In this document: piece by piece, positions 62,491-64,000 of the stretch
Position numbering within the stretch: position 1 is the stretch's first letter
How the letters are laid out: every line of letters starts with the position of its first letter
From: Earliella scabrosa
Lineage: Eukaryota > Basidiomycota > Agaricomycetes > Polyporales > Polyporaceae
Reading direction: 5' to 3'
Length of the DNA: 64,000 nt
Assembly (NCBI GenBank): GCA_022605405.1
Contig: JABYQQ010000001.1
Location: forward strand, 3,162,001-3,226,000
Position numbers and translations under genes: made by a program
Notes under the pieces: model-generated
What the model was told of the DNA's origin: nothing
Database searches by the model: none
The model's input: only the letters and a program-made list of their open reading frames with translations

Positions 62491-63481
62491 TGATGGTCAG
62501 CGCTGACACTGACCATGGCTCTTAACGCCAATACACCTTTGATATCTTGTTCATTCTGCCTGAAGTACCAGGCCTAGGTGTTCAGTGCTGAAGCTGGCTT
62601 CACATAAGTACACGCCTGCAAGTTCGGATCCTCAACTATGTTAGCATTGACTTCATGCAGACCCCTTCCAGATTGTCGAAGCTCCGGCTAGAATCAAGGA
62701 AGGTCAAGGGACAGTCTTACTCTCGCCTTCTCCACCTACGACCATATGGGCATCATGCAAGACCAATCCTACCGGGTGTCCGATCACTGCTTCGCAGTCC
62801 GAGTCGTCAATTCCCTTCGGATCGCCCTTCTCCTTCGCATTCACAAATCTCCAAGCGTCACAACCATGCGACACGCAAAGATTTGTTCAGGAGAGGCTCC
62901 CAACCATGCTCTTCCATGAGCCTCCATGCAGATGAGGCTGAGTCGACAACAGGCGTACCATGAACCATCGCCCGCCTGGTTGGCACTGAGGCAACGACGG
63001 CGTCACGGTGGCAGGGCCGTCCGCTGCCCCAAGATCAAGTTGTATGCGTGTTACATTGCATCGACGTGGGACAGGCTCGTCCGCCGGCCACATAGCACTA
63101 CTTACGTCGAGCCATATAGGTCGACTGGGAGTCAGACTCGTCCTGGATCCCCGTCGCCGCCATCTCCGAGCTGGCACCTCTGTGCAGATGGTCACAAATC
63201 AGCAAATGAGCTCGTACCTTCCAGCTGCCAGTGTTGTGCTCTGTACATCCTGCTAGTTCATTGTCCGCGTCGTTAACGTTGTCGCTGCTGTCTTGCTGCT
63301 GTCTTGCTGCTGCTACTCCAGGTGTACTCGCAGACGCTCGTACTTAAGGCGTAGTTCGGGTCACGTGGACATCGATCCTCAATAGACTTATGTCATCGAG
63401 CCCGGAGGGAGGAAAAAGCTGCCCGAGGTCTGTGCAGGGTATTGCTAAGCTCACCTTTGCCTCGACACCACCACCACCACC
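62491..63481. other. Intergenic region upstream of REI1
   Basis: About 1 kb without a supportable gene. A frame lacking an ATG is open from about 62654 to 62926 but shows no motif. A CTGCTGTCTTG repeat lies at 63284-63312 and a (CCA) run at 63465-63481 directly precedes the REI1 ATG. Confidence 0.45.
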
Positions 63482-64000
63482 ATGGCAGACATCCTCGTAG
63501 CCCAGCCTGTTCCTCAGGAGAGCCTGTACACTTGCATATCATGCACCATCGCGTTTCATACCGCACAGGATCAGAGTAAGTTCCCCTACCATCGTCGGGA
63601 ACTCGCAACTTATCCGAGGGCCAGGGGAGCACTATCGCTCAGACCATCATAGGTACAACATGAAGCGGCGGGTGGCAGGCCTGCCACCCGTCAGTGCTTC
63701 TCTGTTCAACCAGAAGGTGCTCGAGAGGAGGGCAGAGACGGCGGTCATGGCGTCCCCGAAGGGCACATCTTGCGAAGTCTGCGGGTACGTCTTCCGGTCC
63801 TCTACCAACCTTATGAACACTCCTTGACCAGCCCTGCAGGAAGAGCTATACTACGGAGAATGCGTACCGATCGCATCTCGCCTCTAAGAAGCACAAGGAC
63901 AACGAGATTCGTGCCGCTGCAAAAGCCAAGGCTCGTGCTGACGCCCCGTCTGCTCCTGAAGAGAACTCTTCACCCGCACCCGAAGCTGGTCCTTCAACAA
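63482..64000 (+). CDS. REI1: Rei1/ZNF622-type cytoplasmic 60S maturation factor, 5' part (cut by window end)
   Basis: Factor that acts with Jjj1 and Ssa to release and recycle Arx1/Alb1 from pre-60S subunits in the cytoplasm. The start at 63482 gives MADILVAQPVPQESLYTC. The first C2H2 finger is LYTCISCTIAFHTAQDQREH, joined across an intron (acceptor at GGCCAG) to YRSDHHRYNMKRRVAGLPPV, an exact Rei1 signature. It continues VSASLFNQKVLERRAET and SPKGTSCEVCGKSYTTENAY with RSHLASKKHKDNEIR as the second finger. The frame is still open at 64000, so the C-terminal fingers lie outside the window. Confidence 0.93.

Noticed and set aside
62654..62926. Open frame after THO1 that could be another exon
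   Set aside because: It has no ATG, follows a TGA, and THO1 already ends with a family-like C-terminus at 62490.

Overview
This window reads as nuclear DNA from a filamentous basidiomycete, most likely a wood-decaying Agaricomycete. The evidence is dense 48-65 nt GT-AG introns with CTNA-type branch points, compact genes on both strands, TATA boxes, intron-containing tRNAs, a secreted short-type manganese peroxidase and an Agaricomycete-style G-alpha protein. Placement near the Polyporales white-rot fungi is an inference from the peroxidase. No prokaryotic operon, CRISPR array, provirus or intact transposon was seen. All gene models are splice reconstructions made by eye, so outer boundaries are firmer than internal exon junctions.

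Layout, left to right: UTP6 (-, ribosome biogenesis) faces an unknown Ser/Pro-rich protein (+). A gene-poor stretch follows with tRNA-Arg(ACG) (+). Next come UGP1 (-), a 2.8 kb gap, a small TEN1-like telomere-capping gene (+), and a Cdc1/Ted1-type metallophosphoesterase (-) divergent from a Rad5/HLTF-type SNF2 translocase that carries a PARP-type zinc finger (+). Then manganese peroxidase (-), ELG1 (-), a tiny spliced ORF (+), a short tandem repeat, a membrane protein (+), a second metallophosphoesterase paralogue (+) with altered catalytic motifs, tRNA-Leu(CAA) (-), CPA1 (-) with an arginine-attenuator-type uORF, a BSD-domain protein (+), a Zn2Cys6 regulator (+), a hemerythrin-domain protein (-), an HSP12 homologue (-), a large disordered zinc-knuckle protein (-), a complex I subunit (+), a G-alpha protein (-), a small mitochondrial membrane protein (-), RPS18 (+), an acidic unknown protein (+), HAP2/NF-YA (-), THO1 (+) and the 5' half of REI1 (+).

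Most genes are housekeeping: ribosome biogenesis (UTP6, RPS18, REI1), genome maintenance (TEN1, the SNF2 translocase, ELG1), and arginine and UDP-glucose metabolism. The most interesting signals are the intron-split attenuator uORF on CPA1, the PARP-finger/HIRAN/SNF2/RING fusion, the diverged metallophosphoesterase paralogue, a dense cluster of TGACGT sites upstream of HSP12, and the TEN1 candidate.
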